From: JADCGM01 sp943370355
GTDB taxonomy: Bacteria > Pseudomonadota > Alphaproteobacteria > Sphingomonadales > Sphingomonadaceae
Direction: 5' to 3'
Assembly (NCBI GenBank): GCA_943370355.1
Contig: CALRQP020000007.1
Location: forward strand, 62,001-126,000
DNA: 64,000 nucleotides
Below the pieces are notes generated by a model that saw only the letters and a program-made list of their open reading frames with translations, had not been told where the DNA came from and ran no database searches. Within the stretch, counting starts at the first letter, position 1. Each line of letters begins with the position of its first letter. Both the position numbers and the translations under genes were made by a program. This document shows, piece after piece, positions 26,039 through 34,269 of the stretch.

Positions 26039-27307
26039 CTAGACAGCCGTCATCACCAGCGAGGCATTGGTCCCGCCGAACCCGAAGCTGTTGTTGAGCG
26101 CGGTCCTGATCTTGCGTGGCTTGGCCTCGTTCGGGACCAGATCGACGCCGAGGCAGCCATCCGATGGGTTTTCGAGATTGATCGTCGGTGGCGCGACCTG
26201 GTCGCGGATAGCGAGCAGGCAGAAGATCGCCTCGACCGCGCCAGCGCCGCCGAGCAGATGGCCGATCGCCGACTTGGTCGACGACATCGACACCGTCTCG
26301 ATGGCCGGGCCGAACAGGCGGCGGACCGCACCAAGCTCGATCTCGTCGCCAAGCGGCGTCGAGGTGCCATGCGCATTGATATAGTCGATGTCGGCGGGGA
26401 CCATGCCGGCGCGTTTGATCGCATTGGCCATTGCACGGTAGCCGCCTTCGCCCGATTCATGCGGCGCGGTCACATGATAGGCGTCGCCGGTCAGGCCATA
26501 GCCGACGATCTCGCCGTAGATTTTGGCACCGCGCTTCTTCGCATGTTCATATTCCTCGAGCACCACGACGCCGGCACCTTCGCCCATCAGGAAGCCGTCG
26601 CGGTCCTTGTCATAGGGCCGGCTGGCGCGCTCGGGCTGGTCGTTGAACGCGGTCGAGAGCGCGTGCGCCTGGCTGAACCCGGCTATGCCGAGCGGGCAGA
26701 TCGCGCTTTCCGCGCCACCGGCCAGCATCACATCGGCATCGTCGAGCGCGATCATGCGGGCTGCGTCGCCGATCGAGTGTGCGCCGGTCGAGCAGGCGGT
26801 CACGACCGCATGATTCGGGCCGCGCAGGCCATATTTGATCGAGACCTGTCCCGAAACGAGGTTGATCAGCCGGCCGTGCACGAAATGCGGGCTGACGCGG
26901 CGCGGGCCGCGCTCGTGCAGCACGATCGATTCCTTCTCGATGCCCGGCAGGCCGCCGATACCCGAGCCGATCGACACACCGGCGCGGTATTTCTGCTCGT
27001 CGCTCATGTCGAGCAGGCCGGCATCCTCGATCGCCTGCCCGGCCGCGTCGATGCCGAACTGGATGAATAGGTCGACCTGGCGCTGCACCTTGTGATCGAC
27101 GCGCTTGCTGACGTCCCAGGTTCCGTTGCTGCCGTCGCCGAACTTTACCTCGGCGGCGATCTTGCACTTCCAGTCGTCGCCGGACGCGTCGAAGCGCGTC
27201 AGCCGCCCCGCACCCGACCGCCCGGCCAGGATGTTCGCCCAGGTTGTGTCGACATCGCCGCCGAGCGGCGTCACAAGTCCGAGGCCAGTCACCACTACGC
27301 GGCGCAT
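26039..27307 (-). CDS. fabF: beta-ketoacyl-ACP synthase II
   Basis: Condensing enzyme of 422 residues for fatty acid elongation. Catalytic residues: Cys172 in VTACSTGAH, His313 in NAHGTSTPLGD and His350 in KSAIGHLLGG. Two ATGs are near the 5' end. AAGGAG directly abuts the first (27313) but is six bases from the second (27307), so the second (MRRVVVTG) is the start. A strong hairpin lies between acpP and this gene. It is in the order fabD-fabG-acpP-fabF-mltG. Confidence 0.96.
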   Translation of the reverse strand: MRRVVVTGLGLVTPLGGDVDTTWANILAGRSGAGRLTRFDASGDDWKCKIAAEVKFGDGSNGTWDVSKRVDHKVQRQVDLFIQFGIDAAGQAIEDAGLLDMSDEQKYRAGVSIGSGIGGLPGIEKESIVLHERGPRRVSPHFVHGRLINLVSGQVSIKYGLRGPNHAVVTACSTGAHSIGDAARMIALDDADVMLAGGAESAICPLGIAGFSQAHALSTAFNDQPERASRPYDKDRDGFLMGEGAGVVVLEEYEHAKKRGAKIYGEIVGYGLTGDAYHVTAPHESGEGGYRAMANAIKRAGMVPADIDYINAHGTSTPLGDEIELGAVRRLFGPAIETVSMSSTKSAIGHLLGGAGAVEAIFCLLAIRDQVAPPTINLENPSDGCLGVDLVPNEAKPRKIRTALNNSFGFGGTNASLVMTAV

Positions 27308-27330
27308 CGGCATCTCCTTAATCTCAATGC

Positions 27331-27365
27331 AAAACGGCCCCCCGGCACCGCCGGAGAGCCGTTTT
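27331..27365 (-). terminator. hairpin between acpP and fabF (terminator or attenuator)
   Basis: Arms AAAACGGC (27331-27338) and GCCGTTTT (27358-27365) pair perfectly, with an inner CCGGC/GCCGG pairing. On the minus strand the stem is followed by a run of T. It sits 20 bases before the fabF ribosome site and so would stop part of the acpP transcript, leaving acpP more abundant than fabF. Confidence 0.7.
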
Positions 27366-27389
27366 GGCGGTCATTGGCGTGCAGCCCGA

Positions 27390-27629
27390 TCAGGCGGCGC
27401 CATGCTCGTCGATGAAGCTGATCGCGTCCTTGACGGTCAGGATCTTCTCCGCCGCGTCGTCGGGGATCTCGACGCCGAATTCTTCCTCGAAGGCCATGAC
27501 CAGCTCGACGGTGTCGAGGCTGTCCGCGCCCAGATCATCGATGAAGCTCGCATCTTCGGTGACCTTGTCGGCCTCGACGCCCAGATGCTCCACCACGATC
27601 TTCTTTACGCGCTCGGCGACATCGCTCAT
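27390..27629 (-). CDS. acpP: acyl carrier protein
   Basis: Acidic carrier protein of 79 residues. The phosphopantetheine Ser is Ser37 in ADSLDTVELV. Holo-ACP carries the growing acyl chain for FabD, FabG and FabF made from the same operon. AAGGA lies upstream of the ATG. The hairpin downstream fits the much higher demand for ACP than for FabF. Confidence 0.97.
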   Translation of the reverse strand: MSDVAERVKKIVVEHLGVEADKVTEDASFIDDLGADSLDTVELVMAFEEEFGVEIPDDAAEKILTVKDAISFIDEHGAA

Positions 27630-27718
27630 CGATTATTCCTTCGTTGGTGCCGTTTCGGGTTGGCTCTGCCGATAACCCCGTCGCGAAACGCTGGCAAGAC
27701 CCGCTTGGGTGCAAGCCG

Positions 27719-28456
27719 TCAGATCATCGCCATACCGCCGTTCACATGCAGCGTGCTGCCGGTGACGTAGCTGGCTTCGCGCGACGCGAGATAGACGACG
27801 GCGGCAGCGATCTCCTCGCCCGTTCCCATGCGGCCCGCCGGGATGCGCGCATTGAGCGCCTCCTTCTGCGCATCGGGCAAGCCATCGGTCATCGCCGATG
27901 CGATGAACCCCGGCGCGACGCAATTGACGGTGACATTGCGGCTGGCGACTTCCTGCGCGAGTGCCTTCGACATACCGATCAGACCGGCCTTCGACGCGGC
28001 ATAATTGGCTTGTCCCGGATTGCCGGTGACGCCGACCACCGAGGTGATGCTGATGATGCGGCCGAATCGCGCCTTCATCATCGGCTTGAGCGCGGCGCGG
28101 CAGAGGCGGAACGCAGCCTCAAGATTGACGCGGATGACGGTGTCCCACTCTTCGTCCTTCATACGGAGCGCGAGATTGTCGCGCGTCACGCCGGCGTTGT
28201 TGACGAGGATATCAAGCTGGCCGAGCGCCGCGACGGCGCTCGGGACCAGCGAATCGACGGCAGCAGCATCCGAGAGGTTGCAGGGCAAGATGACGGTATC
28301 GCCGCCAATGTCCGCTGCGACGGCTTCGAGCGCCTCGGCCCTCGTGCCGGACAAAGCGACGCGTGCGCCCTGCGCGGCGAGCGCCTTGGCGACCGAGGAC
28401 CCGATGCCGCCGGATGCGCCGGTCACCAATGCTGTCATGCCTGTCAGGTCGAACAT
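27719..28456 (-). CDS. fabG: 3-oxoacyl-ACP reductase
   Basis: Short-chain reductase of 245 residues that reduces 3-ketoacyl-ACP with NADPH. Glycine loop TGASGGIG (12-19), NNAG (86-89) and the triad Ser139, Tyr152, Lys156 (YAASK) are present. GGGAGTGAG precedes the ATG at 28456. It lies between fabD and acpP in the standard order. Confidence 0.96.
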   Translation of the reverse strand: MFDLTGMTALVTGASGGIGSSVAKALAAQGARVALSGTRAEALEAVAADIGGDTVILPCNLSDAAAVDSLVPSAVAALGQLDILVNNAGVTRDNLALRMKDEEWDTVIRVNLEAAFRLCRAALKPMMKARFGRIISITSVVGVTGNPGQANYAASKAGLIGMSKALAQEVASRNVTVNCVAPGFIASAMTDGLPDAQKEALNARIPAGRMGTGEEIAAAVVYLASREASYVTGSTLHVNGGMAMI

Positions 28457-28496
28457 GTCTCACTCCCAATTTGATTCACGTGGCGGCGGGTTGGCG

Positions 28497-28519
28497 CTCC
28501 GCGTCTCCGCGCCTCCGCG
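28497..28519. repeat. short tandem repeat between fabD and fabG
   Basis: Three copies of CTCCGCG at 8-base spacing (28497, 28505, 28513) in the fabD-fabG gap. It may form weak secondary structure; no function is seen. Confidence 0.4.
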
Positions 28520-28525
28520 TGAGGA

Positions 28526-29464
28526 TCAAAGCTGCGCCAAGACGGCCTCGATATCGTTCATGCCAAGCACGCTCACATTCGCAGCCTCCGGTTCGATGCG
28601 TTTGATCATCGGGCCGAGGACCTTGCCGCCGAATTCGACGAAACGGGTGACGCCAAGGCCGGTCATTGTCGAGACGCTTTCGCGCCAGCGGACCATGCCC
28701 GTCACCTGTTCGACGAGCAGACGTCGGATCTCGTCCGCCTCGGAGACCGGACCGGCGGTGACATTGGCGATCAGCGGCACGACAGGGCCGCGCAGCGCGG
28801 CCTTGGCGAGCGCTTCGGCCATCGCATCGGCGGCGGGCTGCATGAGCGCGCAGTGAAAGGGCGCCGACACCGGCAGCAGGATTGCTCGCTTGGCACCGCC
28901 GGCCTTCGCCAGTTCAATCGCGCGCTCGACGGCACCCTTGTGGCCTGACAGCACGGCCTGGCCCGGCGCATTGTCGTTGGCGACGGCGCAGATTTCACCC
29001 TCGGCGGCCTGCGCGGCTGCGGCTTGCGCGGGCTCCAGGTCCATGCCGAGCAGCGCGGCCATCGCACCGACTCCGACAGGCACTGCCGCCTGCATCGCCT
29101 GACCGCGCAGCCGCAGCAACCGAGCCGTGTCGGCGAGCGTCAGCGATCCCGCCGCACACAGTGCCGAATATTCGCCGAGGCTGTGGCCAGCGACATAGGC
29201 GGCCTTGTCGGCGACGCGGATGCCCCCTTCGCGCTCAAGCACCCGGAGCGTGGCGATCGCCACCGCCATGATTGCCGGCTGGGCGTTCTCTGTCAGCGTC
29301 AGGTCGGACTCGGGTCCGTCGAACATCAGCGCCGACAATTTTTGCTCGAGCGCATCGTCGACCTCCTGAAACACCTCGCGCGCGACGGGCGAGGCGTCGG
29401 ACAGCGCCTTGCCCATCCCGACGGCCTGGCTGCCTTGTCCGGGGAAAATGAAGGCGTTGGTCAT
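28526..29464 (-). CDS. fabD: malonyl-CoA:ACP transacylase
   Basis: Transacylase of 312 residues that loads malonate on ACP. It has FPGQGSQ (7-13), the nucleophile Ser95 in GHSLGE, and the catalytic His in SAPFHC. The ATG at 29464 follows AAGGGA at good spacing and gives the normal family length. It is the first gene of the fatty-acid operon; the 268-base region upstream should hold the promoter. Confidence 0.95.
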   Translation of the reverse strand: MTNAFIFPGQGSQAVGMGKALSDASPVAREVFQEVDDALEQKLSALMFDGPESDLTLTENAQPAIMAVAIATLRVLEREGGIRVADKAAYVAGHSLGEYSALCAAGSLTLADTARLLRLRGQAMQAAVPVGVGAMAALLGMDLEPAQAAAAQAAEGEICAVANDNAPGQAVLSGHKGAVERAIELAKAGGAKRAILLPVSAPFHCALMQPAADAMAEALAKAALRGPVVPLIANVTAGPVSEADEIRRLLVEQVTGMVRWRESVSTMTGLGVTRFVEFGGKVLGPMIKRIEPEAANVSVLGMNDIEAVLAQL

Positions 29465-29732
29465 CGCGGTCCCTTGGCAATTTTCGTCGCGACGCGGCGT
29501 AAACCCCGCGTGCCGTGTGCGCAAGCGACGCACGATTCAGCATCTTTGCGGCGGCGCAGCGATCTACTAATGTCGTCGGCGCTCTGGAACGGGCAAGCGG
29601 GTTCCGCCGTTCATCCGTCAGCCAGCCGTCCTTCCGTAGAATGGTTGCAACAGCGCCGTTCTAGGGAAAGATTGCGCGTTGACTGGGACAGCGAGTGCAC
29701 GCGTGCGCTGCTGAACATAGAAGAGGACGATC
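29465..29732. other. divergent intergenic region fabD / TPR gene
   Basis: A 268-base gap between divergent starts; it should hold promoters for the fatty-acid operon and the TPR gene. I see AGAAGAGGA before the TPR ATG but no convincing -35/-10 pair, RNA gene, riboswitch or small reading frame. Confidence 0.5.
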
Positions 29733-30812
29733 ATGAAGCTTGTTTCCCGTGTTGCCGTTGCAGCCGCACTCGCGCTTACGCCCGCAATTGCGTCCGCTGC
29801 CGTCAGCCCAGCGGTCGGCAAGGCGCTGAACGCCGCCAAGGCCGGCAACCAGGCCGCACTTGCACAGGCCCGGGCTGCAGCGAACACCGAGGAGGAGCGC
29901 CGCGCGGTCGCGCAGATGGCGGCCTATGTCTACACGAAGACGGGCCAATATGGCCGCGCCGCCGCCGAACTTGAAGCCATGGGCGCGCCGGCCAGCCAGC
30001 TGGCGCCGCTCTATTATCAGGCCGGTCAGTATGACAAGGCGATCGCAGCCGGCAAGCGCGCCGGTGGCCAGGGTCTCGTCGTCGCCGGCCAGTCCTACAT
30101 CCGCCAGGGCAAATATGCTCAGGCGCTGGGCATCTATCAGCAGCTGGTGAAGTCCAACCCGGGCAATCAGCGCTATCTCGAGAATCTCGCGGCCGCGCAG
30201 TTCAAGACCGGCAACAAGACGGCTTATCTCGCGACGACCGAGAAGCTGATCCATGTCGATCCGTCGCCGGCGCGCTGGAAGGCGCTGCTGCTCGACCTCA
30301 AGCAGGAGCAGATGTCGCGCGAATCGAAGCTGGCGCTGTTCCACCTCATGAACGCGACCCGCAACCTGACGAACCCGGACGATTTCCAGGAATTCGCCAA
30401 GCTTGCGATCGTCGGCAACCAACCCGGAGCCGCCAAAGCCGCGCTCGACGCCGCCAAGGCCGCGAACGCGATCTCCAGTAACGACCAGATGACGCTGCGC
30501 CTGCTGCAGGCCGCCGGCCAGAAGGCAGCCGAGGCAAATGCAACGCTTGCCAAGCTGCCGAACACGCCCGACGGCCGCTATCAAGCGGGCAACATCATGC
30601 TCGGCGGCGGCAATTTCGCGGGCGCGGTCAACGCCTACAATGCTGCGATTGCCGGCAAGGCGAGCGTCGACCAGGCGATGGTGTTCAAGGGCATCGCCCA
30701 GGCCCGTGCCGGCCAGAACGGCCCGGCCCGCGCGACCTTCAAGGCTGTGCCCGACGGCGGCATGAAGGACATCGCCAACCTCTGGGCGCTGTACGCCAGC
30801 ACCAAGGGCTGA
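29733..30812 (+). CDS. exported TPR-repeat protein
   Basis: Protein of 359 residues with a clear signal peptide (MKLVSRVAVAAALALTPAIASA, about 22 residues) and an Ala-rich helical body with TPR-like repeats, for example GKYAQALGIYQQLVKSNPGN and GNFAGAVNAYNAAIAG. It is probably periplasmic and may scaffold envelope complexes. AGAAGAGGA precedes the ATG. A strong terminator follows it, so it is a single-gene transcript. No specific function is recognised. Confidence 0.82.
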   Translation: MKLVSRVAVAAALALTPAIASAAVSPAVGKALNAAKAGNQAALAQARAAANTEEERRAVAQMAAYVYTKTGQYGRAAAELEAMGAPASQLAPLYYQAGQYDKAIAAGKRAGGQGLVVAGQSYIRQGKYAQALGIYQQLVKSNPGNQRYLENLAAAQFKTGNKTAYLATTEKLIHVDPSPARWKALLLDLKQEQMSRESKLALFHLMNATRNLTNPDDFQEFAKLAIVGNQPGAAKAALDAAKAANAISSNDQMTLRLLQAAGQKAAEANATLAKLPNTPDGRYQAGNIMLGGGNFAGAVNAYNAAIAGKASVDQAMVFKGIAQARAGQNGPARATFKAVPDGGMKDIANLWALYASTKG

Positions 30813-30833
30813 ACGTTTTCCGACGGATTTAGA

Positions 30834-30868
30834 GGGGCGGCGGAGTAACATCCGCCGCCCCTTTTCTT
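30834..30868 (+). terminator. rho-independent terminator after the TPR gene
   Basis: Perfect 11-base arms GGGGCGGCGGA (30834-30844) and TCCGCCGCCCC (30851-30861) around a six-base loop, followed by TTTTCTTT. It ends the TPR transcript on the plus strand. Confidence 0.9.
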
Positions 30869-30875
30869 TGAGGCG

Positions 30876-31529
30876 TCAATCCTGCGCTGATCTGAGACCA
30901 GCTCCGGCAGCGAACGGGCCGATCGCCAGCAAAACGAGGCTAGAGGCTGCGAGCAGGCGCAGCGCGCCCGCGCCGCCGGGTCCGGGAAGCAGCAGGCCGC
31001 TGCCGAAAATCAGTACGGGCAGCGCGAGCGGGAGCACGAGGAGACCGGCGAGTGCGCCGCCGCGCAGGCCTGCTGTCAGCGATGCCGCGACGACTGCGAG
31101 GCTGGCGAGCGCCGGTGTGCCGAGCGCCAGCCCGGCGAGCAGCAGTGGCAGTTGCGCGGGCGCGAGGTTGAGCAGGGCTGCGGCGACGAGCGTCGTGACG
31201 AGTAGTGGCGGCGCGAAGGTCAACCAATGTGCGACGATACGGGCTGCGGCGATGGTCTCGGGCGCGAGGCCGCGCGCCAGATATTGGTCAAGGGTCCCGT
31301 CCGCTCGGTCGGGTTCGATGAGCGTGTCGATTGGCAGGAGTGCAGCCAACAACGCCGCGACCCACAGCACGCCGCCGGCGACGCGCGCGAGCAGGCGAGG
31401 CTCCGGGCCGATCGCGAAGGGGAACAGGCTCACGACGAGCACGAAGAACACGAGCGGCAGCACGACGCCTCCGAGACGCGCGAAGGCGAGCGCGAGGTCG
31501 CGGCGGACGAGTGCGGCAAAGACGCTCAC
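30876..31529 (-). CDS. ccmB: heme exporter membrane subunit CcmB
   Basis: Six-helix inner-membrane protein of 217 residues. CcmB joins CcmA in the ABC complex that releases heme-loaded CcmE for cytochrome c maturation. The N-terminal FAALVRRDLALAFAR and the SxxPIDTLIEPDRADGTL loop are typical. It overlaps ccmA by four bases. ccmC does not follow: the next gene is a convergent TPR gene. Confidence 0.9.
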   Translation of the reverse strand: MSVFAALVRRDLALAFARLGGVVLPLVFFVLVVSLFPFAIGPEPRLLARVAGGVLWVAALLAALLPIDTLIEPDRADGTLDQYLARGLAPETIAAARIVAHWLTFAPPLLVTTLVAAALLNLAPAQLPLLLAGLALGTPALASLAVVAASLTAGLRGGALAGLLVLPLALPVLIFGSGLLLPGPGGAGALRLLAASSLVLLAIGPFAAGAGLRSAQD

Positions 31530-32104
31530 AGCTGCAACTCCGCTGCATCATCGAGGCCGATCGGCACATGGCTCGTCGCAATGACGAGCCCACCGTCCGC
31601 CCGGTGCGCCTGCATTGCTGCCGCGAGCCGGTCGACGTTGGCGACATCAAGCCCGACGCTCGGTTCGTCGAGCAGCCAGAGCGGCGCGCCCGACGCCCAG
31701 GTCCGTGCAAGCGCGGCACGGCGCTTCTGGCCGCTCGACAGGATACGGATCGGGAAATCGGCCAGCGGGGCGAGGTCGAAGCGGTGGAGCGCGTCATCGA
31801 CCCGCGCCGCACCGCCGTCGAGCCCGGCCCAGAAGCGCAGTTCGGAGATCAGCGTCCGGTCGGCCTTCAGCGCATTGTCATGGCCGAGAAAGGCGATGCC
31901 GAACGGATTGGCCAGCGATCCAGCCTCGATGTGCAGCAGTCCGGCGATCAGCCGCAGCAGCGTCGACTTGCCCGCACCGTTCGGCCCTTTCACGAGTAGC
32001 GCATTCCCCGCCGCCAGCCGGAACGAGACACCCTCCAGCACCGGCCGCCCGCCGCGCAGGCAGGACAGCCCCTCGGCAATCAATTCTGGCGCGGCCCCCG
32101 GCAT
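31526..32104 (-). CDS. ccmA: heme exporter ATPase CcmA
   Basis: ABC ATPase of 192 residues. Walker A GPNGAGKST (40-48), signature LSSGQKRR and Walker B WLLDEPSVGLD are present. It hydrolyses ATP for CcmE release. The ATG at 32104 (MPGAAPEL) gives the expected length; the frame stays open further upstream but without a good start. Upstream lie two hairpin repeats and the divergent cysS. Confidence 0.92.
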   Translation of the reverse strand: MPGAAPELIAEGLSCLRGGRPVLEGVSFRLAAGNALLVKGPNGAGKSTLLRLIAGLLHIEAGSLANPFGIAFLGHDNALKADRTLISELRFWAGLDGGAARVDDALHRFDLAPLADFPIRILSSGQKRRAALARTWASGAPLWLLDEPSVGLDVANVDRLAAAMQAHRADGGLVIATSHVPIGLDDAAELQL

Positions 32105-32172
32105 TGCGACGGTCTTAGAACAGGATGCAGGCGGGTGGAATTGCGAAACCCGAGCCATCTTACGCTCGCGCC

Positions 32173-32246
32173 GAGATCCTGACGCAAGTCAGGATCTCGC
32201 TGTGAGAAGCGGCTACTCGCAAGGAGATCCTGACTTTCGTCAGGAT
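32173..32246. repeat. pair of related hairpins between ccmA and cysS
   Basis: First: GAGATCCTGAC (32173-32183), loop GCAA, GTCAGGATCTC (32188-32198), a perfect 11-base stem. Second: ATCCTGAC (32227-32234), loop TTTC, GTCAGGAT (32239-32246). The shared ATCCTGAC...GTCAGGAT core marks them as two copies of one dispersed unit. Confidence 0.8.
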
Positions 32247-32313
32247 GACGGGTGTCTAGGGCTCAGTCCCTCCCCTTGCGGGGAGGGGACGCACGCCTCT
32301 AAACACCGCCGCC

Positions 32314-33639
32314 ATGGATATCCGGCTCTACAACACGCTGACCCGCCGCAAGGAGGTGTTCACCCCTGCCGACCCGCGCCGGGTGACGATGTATGTGTGC
32401 GGCCCGACGGTATACAATCGCGCGCACATCGGCAACGCGCGGCCTGCCGTGGTGTTCGATGTGCTGGCCCGGCTACTGCGGCATAAGTACGGCGCAGAAC
32501 ACGTCGTCTACGCCCGCAACATCACCGATATCGAGGACAAGATCATCGCTTCGGCTGCGGCGGAAGGCGTGCCGATCGATACGATCACCGCGCGCTACGA
32601 GACACATTATCTCGACGACATGGGTGCGCTCGGCGTGTTGCCGCCCGATCTTGCGCCGCATGCGACGCACCATGTGCCGCAGATGGTCGAGATGATCGCG
32701 CGGCTGATCGAGCGCGGCCATGCCTACGCGGCGGACGGTCATGTGCTGTTCGACGTGCCGAGTTGGCCCGATTACGGCAAGCTGTCGCGCCGCCCGATGG
32801 ATGAAATGATCGCGGGGGCGCGGGTCGAGGTTGCGCCGTACAAGCGCTCGCCGGCCGACTTCGTGCTGTGGAAACCGAGTTCGGACGACCAGCCGGGCTG
32901 GCCCTCGCCCTGGGGTCGCGGCCGGCCGGGCTGGCACATCGAATGCTCAGCGATGATCGAGGCGCATCTGGGCGAGACCATCGACATCCACGCCGGCGGC
33001 ATCGACCTGCAATTTCCACATCACGAGAATGAGATCGCGCAGAGCGTCTGCGCGCATGGCGGTGCGCCGCTGGCGCGGGTCTGGTTGCACAATGGCTTCC
33101 TCGACATGGGCGGGGAGAAGATGTCGAAGTCGCTCGGCAATGTGACGCTGGTCGAGGATTTGCTAAGCCAGGGACATAGGGGGAGCCACCTACGAGCTGC
33201 GCTCTTGTCCGCTCACTATCGTCATCCACTGGATTGGAATCCCGCGCTCATCGGACGCACGCAGCGCAAAATTGACCGTTGGCGGATGCGATCTGAAGGC
33301 CAATTCTGCGAGGGAGCCGAGCCGCACCCCAGTGTGGTCGACGCACTATGTGATGACCTAAATACGCCAAAGGCATTTGCTGCACTTTCCGAACTGGAGC
33401 GTAAGGGACAATGGGATGCGTTCCATGCGTCCATAAACCTGCTCGGGATCGACTATCGTCAAACTCCATCAAACATGGGGTCGATGGATGCTGCTTTCGT
33501 CGAGACCTTAGTTGAACAGCGAAACAACGCTCGAAGGGGACGCGATTTCGTTGAATCCGACCGCATTCGGAGCATTCTTGCGGCCGAGAACATCGTCCTG
33601 GAAGACACCCCAACCGGAACGACCTGGCGACGGGCGTAG
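32314..33639 (+). CDS. cysS: cysteinyl-tRNA synthetase (compositionally mosaic)
   Basis: Class I synthetase of 441 residues, slightly short for the family. HIGN (38-41), the zinc Cys in YVCGPTVYN and HIECSAM, and KMSKS (about 269-273) are intact. The last third is unlike the rest: GC is 162 of 240 bases at 32881-33120 but 126 of 240 at 33361-33600, with codons such as CTA, TTA, AGG and CGA that the upstream part avoids. The change begins near 33160, just after KMSKS. The protein still reads as a normal anticodon-binding C-terminus. Replacement of the 3' part by transfer is the likely cause. Repeats flank the gene on both sides. Confidence 0.93.
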   Translation: MDIRLYNTLTRRKEVFTPADPRRVTMYVCGPTVYNRAHIGNARPAVVFDVLARLLRHKYGAEHVVYARNITDIEDKIIASAAAEGVPIDTITARYETHYLDDMGALGVLPPDLAPHATHHVPQMVEMIARLIERGHAYAADGHVLFDVPSWPDYGKLSRRPMDEMIAGARVEVAPYKRSPADFVLWKPSSDDQPGWPSPWGRGRPGWHIECSAMIEAHLGETIDIHAGGIDLQFPHHENEIAQSVCAHGGAPLARVWLHNGFLDMGGEKMSKSLGNVTLVEDLLSQGHRGSHLRAALLSAHYRHPLDWNPALIGRTQRKIDRWRMRSEGQFCEGAEPHPSVVDALCDDLNTPKAFAALSELERKGQWDAFHASINLLGIDYRQTPSNMGSMDAAFVETLVEQRNNARRGRDFVESDRIRSILAAENIVLEDTPTGTTWRRA

Positions 33640-33641
33640 CA

Positions 33642-33781
33642 CCTCTCCCTTGAGGGGAGAGGTCGACTCAGGCGTAGCCTGAGCGGGTGAGGGTGAGCGC
33701 CGCAACGCGGCGCAAGCTATCGTGCGTCACCCTCACCCCGCTCGACTAAAGTCGAGTCGCCCTCTCCCCTCAAGGGAGAGG
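33642..33781. repeat. 140-bp nested palindromic repeat after cysS
   Basis: Outer arms at 33642-33662 and 33761-33781 are perfect 21-base inverted repeats (CCTCTCCCTTGAGG type). Inner pairs include GGTGAGGGTGA with TCACCCTCACC and the small stem GCGCCGC/GCGGCGC. It begins two bases after the cysS stop. Similar units are widely dispersed in proteobacterial intergenic DNA. Confidence 0.88.
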
Positions 33782-33822
33782 GATGCAGACAATCGAAACT
33801 GGCGCTCTATATTGAACCTCAC

Positions 33823-34266
33823 ATGACCGAAGCCCTCTATAACACCGCGATTCTCCGCCTTGCCGCGTCGATCCCGCATCAGGAGCGGCTCGCGTCGCCG
33901 CAGGCGACGGTGCAGCGCGTGTCGCCGGTTTGCGGGAGCCGGGTGACGGTGGATCTGGATCTCGACGCGGACGGACGTGTCGTGCGGTTCGGGCAGGAGG
34001 TTCGCGCCTGTGCGCTGGGGCAGGCCTCGGCAGCGATTCTGGGACAGGCGGTACTTGGCAAATCGGGCGAGGAGATTGCCGAGGCGCGTGATGCGCTGGC
34101 AGCGTTCCTGAAGGGCGAGAGCGAGGCACCCGGCGATTGGCCCGGTCTCGACCTGTTCGCGCCGGCCCGGCCGCACAAGGGGCGGCATGGATCGATCCGG
34201 CTGGCGTTCGAGGCCGCAGCGGATGCGGCTGCCGTCGCCGCCAAACAGCGCGACGAAGCGGCCTAG
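33823..34266 (+). CDS. iron-sulfur cluster scaffold protein, IscU/NifU-N-like
   Basis: Protein of 147 residues with the NifU N-terminal fold (LYNTAILRLAASIPH). Two cluster Cys are visible, in SPVCGSRV and RACALGQAS; the third Cys of canonical IscU is missing, and its region reads HKGRHGSIRL. This pattern occurs in an alphaproteobacterial subfamily, so the protein may bind clusters weakly or act as adaptor. It is followed after three bases by the antiporter gene. Confidence 0.8.
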   Translation: MTEALYNTAILRLAASIPHQERLASPQATVQRVSPVCGSRVTVDLDLDADGRVVRFGQEVRACALGQASAAILGQAVLGKSGEEIAEARDALAAFLKGESEAPGDWPGLDLFAPARPHKGRHGSIRLAFEAAADAAAVAAKQRDEAA

Positions 34267-34269
34267 CCG

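Noticed and set aside
27305..27313. fabF start at ATG 27313
   Set aside because: It directly abuts AAGGAG with no spacing; the second ATG (27307) has proper spacing and matches the family start.
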